A stretch of 25,008 bases of DNA. Source: JACCZP01 sp050997195. Its GTDB lineage: Bacteria > Actinomycetota > Thermoleophilia > Solirubrobacterales > Thermoleophilaceae. Position 1 is the stretch's first letter. Every line of letters begins with the position of its first letter. The DNA lies in the NCBI GenBank assembly GCA_050997195.1, contig JBPCRE010000219.1, positions 1 to 25,008 of the forward strand. Direction: 5' to 3'. This document shows, piece after piece, positions 23,229 to 25,008 of this stretch. Made by a program: the position numbers and the translations under genes. The notes beneath the pieces are model-generated. The model searched no databases, had not been told where the DNA came from, and saw only the letters and a program-made list of their open reading frames with translations.

Positions 23229-24677
23229 ATGCGCGAGATCCTCAAGGACCTGATGGACGCCGCCTCCCGGCGGGCGGACTACGCCGACGTGCGCCACGTG
23301 CGCTCGCGCGCCGAGCGGCTCTCGGTGCGGGGCGGCTCCGTGGACGCCGCCCACCGCTCCGAGGAGGAGGGCATCGGCGTGCGTGTGCGGCTCGGCGGCG
23401 GGTGGGGCTTCGCGGCCGCCCGGGGCTCGGACAGGGCGGCGGCCGAGGAGGCGCTCGAGCGGGCGATCGCCGTGGCCGAGGGCGAACCGGTGAGGAGGGC
23501 GAACGGCGCGCGGATGGCTCCGGAGCCTCCCGCCTCCGGGCGCTATACGGCCGGAGTGGCCCCTGGCGAGGACCCCTTCGCCGTGCCGGTGAGCGAGAAG
23601 CTCGCCGTGCTCGCCGCCGCCGAGGAGGCCATGCGCGGAGATCCGCGCCTGAGGGTCACCAGCGCGCACTTCCTGGCCTTTGGTGAGGAGAAGGTCTTCG
23701 CCTCGAGCGAGGGTGCCCTCGTCGAGCAGGCCACCGCGGAGTGCGGCGGAGGCATCGTGGCTCAGGCCGTGGAGGGCGGCGAGGCGCAGGTGCGCTCCTA
23801 CCCCGCGTCCTTTCGCGGCGACGTGGCCCAGGCCGGCTACGGGCATTTCGCCGCGCTCGACCTCGAGGGTCACGCCCCGCGGGTGGCCGAGCAGGCGCTC
23901 GCGCTCCTCTCGGCGCCCGTCTGCCCCGCCGAGCGGACGACGCTCATCCTCGACGGCGAGCAGCTCGCTCTGCAGCTCCACGAGTCGGTGGGCCACGCCG
24001 TGGAGCTCGACCGCATCCTCGGCACCGAGGCCTCATACGCGGGCACGAGCTTTATCTCCCCCACCGACCTCGGCCGGCGTCGCTACGGGTCGGGCCTCAT
24101 GAACGTAACCGCCGACGCCACCACGCCCGGCGGGCTCGGCTCCTTCGGGTGGGACGACGAGGGGGTACCCGCCCGTGCCACCCCCATCGTCCGCGAGGGC
24201 GTGCTCACGGGCTTTCTATCGTCGCGAGAGTCGGCCGCGGAGGTGGGCCTCGAGCGCTCGGCGGGCTGCATGCGCGCCGCCGGCTTCGCCCGCCAACCGC
24301 TGGTGCGGATGACCAACGTGCACCTCGAGCCCGGGGAGGCGGGATCGCTCGAGGACCTCATCGCCGACACCGACCACGGCGTGCTCATGGAGACCAACCG
24401 CTCGTGGTCGATCGACTCGCGGCGGCTGCACTTCCAGTTCGCCACCGAGCTGGCCTACGAGATCCGGGGCGGTCGGCGGGCGCGCCTGCTCCGCAACCCG
24501 AGCTACGCGGGAACCACACCCGAGTTCTGGGCCGGCCTCGACGCGGTGTGCTCGCGCTCGGACTGGCGCCTCCGCGGCGTGATCAACTGCGGCAAGGGCG
24601 AGCCGGGACAGGCCATGCGGGTTTCCCACGGCACCTCGCCGGCGCGCTTCCGCGACGTGCAGGTCGGCGTGGCCTAG
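23229..24677 (+). CDS. tldD: TldD-family metalloprotease subunit
   Basis: This 482-residue protein matches TldD, the catalytic half of the TldD/TldE heterodimeric metalloprotease that degrades unfolded or modified peptides (for example in microcin B17 maturation and CcdA turnover in E. coli). The zinc motif HESVGH (His251, His256) followed by AVELDR is intact, and the C-terminal INCGKGEPGQ carries the third ligand Cys. Also seen: GSFGWDDEGVPARATPIVREGVLTGFLSSRESA and MTNVHLEPG. Length is normal for the family. The stop codon directly adjoins the ATG of a second, related gene, giving a TldD-TldE operon. No peptide-precursor or modification gene is in the window. Confidence 0.93.
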   Translation: MREILKDLMDAASRRADYADVRHVRSRAERLSVRGGSVDAAHRSEEEGIGVRVRLGGGWGFAAARGSDRAAAEEALERAIAVAEGEPVRRANGARMAPEPPASGRYTAGVAPGEDPFAVPVSEKLAVLAAAEEAMRGDPRLRVTSAHFLAFGEEKVFASSEGALVEQATAECGGGIVAQAVEGGEAQVRSYPASFRGDVAQAGYGHFAALDLEGHAPRVAEQALALLSAPVCPAERTTLILDGEQLALQLHESVGHAVELDRILGTEASYAGTSFISPTDLGRRRYGSGLMNVTADATTPGGLGSFGWDDEGVPARATPIVREGVLTGFLSSRESAAEVGLERSAGCMRAAGFARQPLVRMTNVHLEPGEAGSLEDLIADTDHGVLMETNRSWSIDSRRLHFQFATELAYEIRGGRRARLLRNPSYAGTTPEFWAGLDAVCSRSDWRLRGVINCGKGEPGQAMRVSHGTSPARFRDVQVGVA

Positions 24678-25008
24678 ATGATGCCGACCCTCCTCGAGGT
24701 CGCCGAGCGGGCGCTCGAGGCGGTGCCCTCGGAGGTCGACGGCGCGCAGGCCACCGCCTCGGCCGAGCGCTCCCTGACGCTGCGCTTCGCCCGCTCGCGC
24801 CCGACCCAGGCCACCTCGATCGACGACGTGTCGGTGCTCGTGACCGTGGTGCGCGACGGGCACGTGGCCTCCGCCGGCACCAACCGGGCCGGGCCCGACG
24901 CGGTGGCCGCCTGCGCGGTGGCGGGAGGGGACGTCGCCGGGGCCGCGGCAAGAGTGTGCGGCCCCTGCGTCTCCCCCGGCCCCCCCACACCCCCACCCCT
25001 CTCTTCTC
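24678..25008 (+). CDS. TldE/PmbA-family protein, partial (runs off window)
   Basis: The ATG follows the tldD stop with no gap, and 110 residues are present before the window ends. The first 80 or so (MMPTLLEVAERALEAVPSEVDGAQATA, SLTLRFARSRPTQATSIDDVSVLVTVVRDGHVASAGTNR) fit the N-terminal domain of TldE/PmbA, the non-metal-binding partner of TldD. The last 30 residues become Cys/Pro/Ser-rich (VCGPCVSPGPP...) and no longer look like the family; on the DNA level the final bases are nearly all C with few other bases. This suggests a sequence-quality drop or an end artefact, so the distal part should not be trusted. Confidence 0.8.
   Translation, partial: MMPTLLEVAERALEAVPSEVDGAQATASAERSLTLRFARSRPTQATSIDDVSVLVTVVRDGHVASAGTNRAGPDAVAACAVAGGDVAGAAARVCGPCVSPGPPTPPPLSS

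Noticed and set aside
23229..25008. TldD/TldE pair as part of a modified-peptide (RiPP) cluster
   Set aside because: No precursor peptide, cyclodehydratase, YcaO or other tailoring gene is visible in the window; the pair is widespread as a housekeeping protease.

Overview
The window is a dense, very GC-rich chromosomal stretch of an actinobacterium. The best guess is Thermoleophilia/Solirubrobacterales, inferred from gene content and signals and not from any database search. Supporting signs are a CGAAC-N4-GTTCG SOS box in front of lexA, c-di-AMP (ydaO/yuaA) riboswitches, a bacterial type-A RNase P RNA, TANNNT -10 boxes placed 6-7 nt before start codons (leaderless mRNAs), and a twin-arginine DUF839/PhoX-like protein. 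No mobile element, phage gene or CRISPR array was seen.

Layout. 1-2.5 kb (minus): SCP2-like protein, acyl-CoA dehydrogenase, and a secreted NlpC/P60 hydrolase behind a c-di-AMP riboswitch. A hairpin-rich noncoding stretch lies between the last two. 2.75-6.15 kb (plus): acyl-CoA synthetase and a DUF255/YyaL-type thioredoxin-fold protein. 6.2-11.95 kb (minus): a tightly coupled signalling and export operon of OmpR-type regulator, histidine kinase, exported LolA-like protein, ABC ATPase and ABC-2 permease, with a cupin gene after it. 12-14.9 kb (minus): an orphan MbcA/ParS-type antitoxin-like protein, glutamine synthetase, an HxlR regulator, and an AhpD-fold protein lacking its catalytic residues whose promoter carries inverted repeats.

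15-20.4 kb (minus): a Pro/Ala-rich membrane protein of unknown function under a second c-di-AMP riboswitch, a membrane-anchored cytochrome c, a group 1/2 sigma-70 factor, fdhD, and a DUF839 gene broken by three single-base indels. 20.4-21.9 kb (minus): rnpB with its terminator, then lexA translationally coupled to a small zinc-ribbon protein. 21.96-25 kb (plus): tRNA-Leu(GAG), an alpha/beta hydrolase, TldD, and the start of a TldE/PmbA partner running off the window.

The most interesting points are the second c-di-AMP riboswitch on an unrecognised membrane protein, the lexA-linked zinc-ribbon gene, the five-gene sensor/LolA-like/ABC operon, the AhpD-like pseudo-enzyme with its putative operator, and the structured noncoding region near 1.72-1.84 kb.
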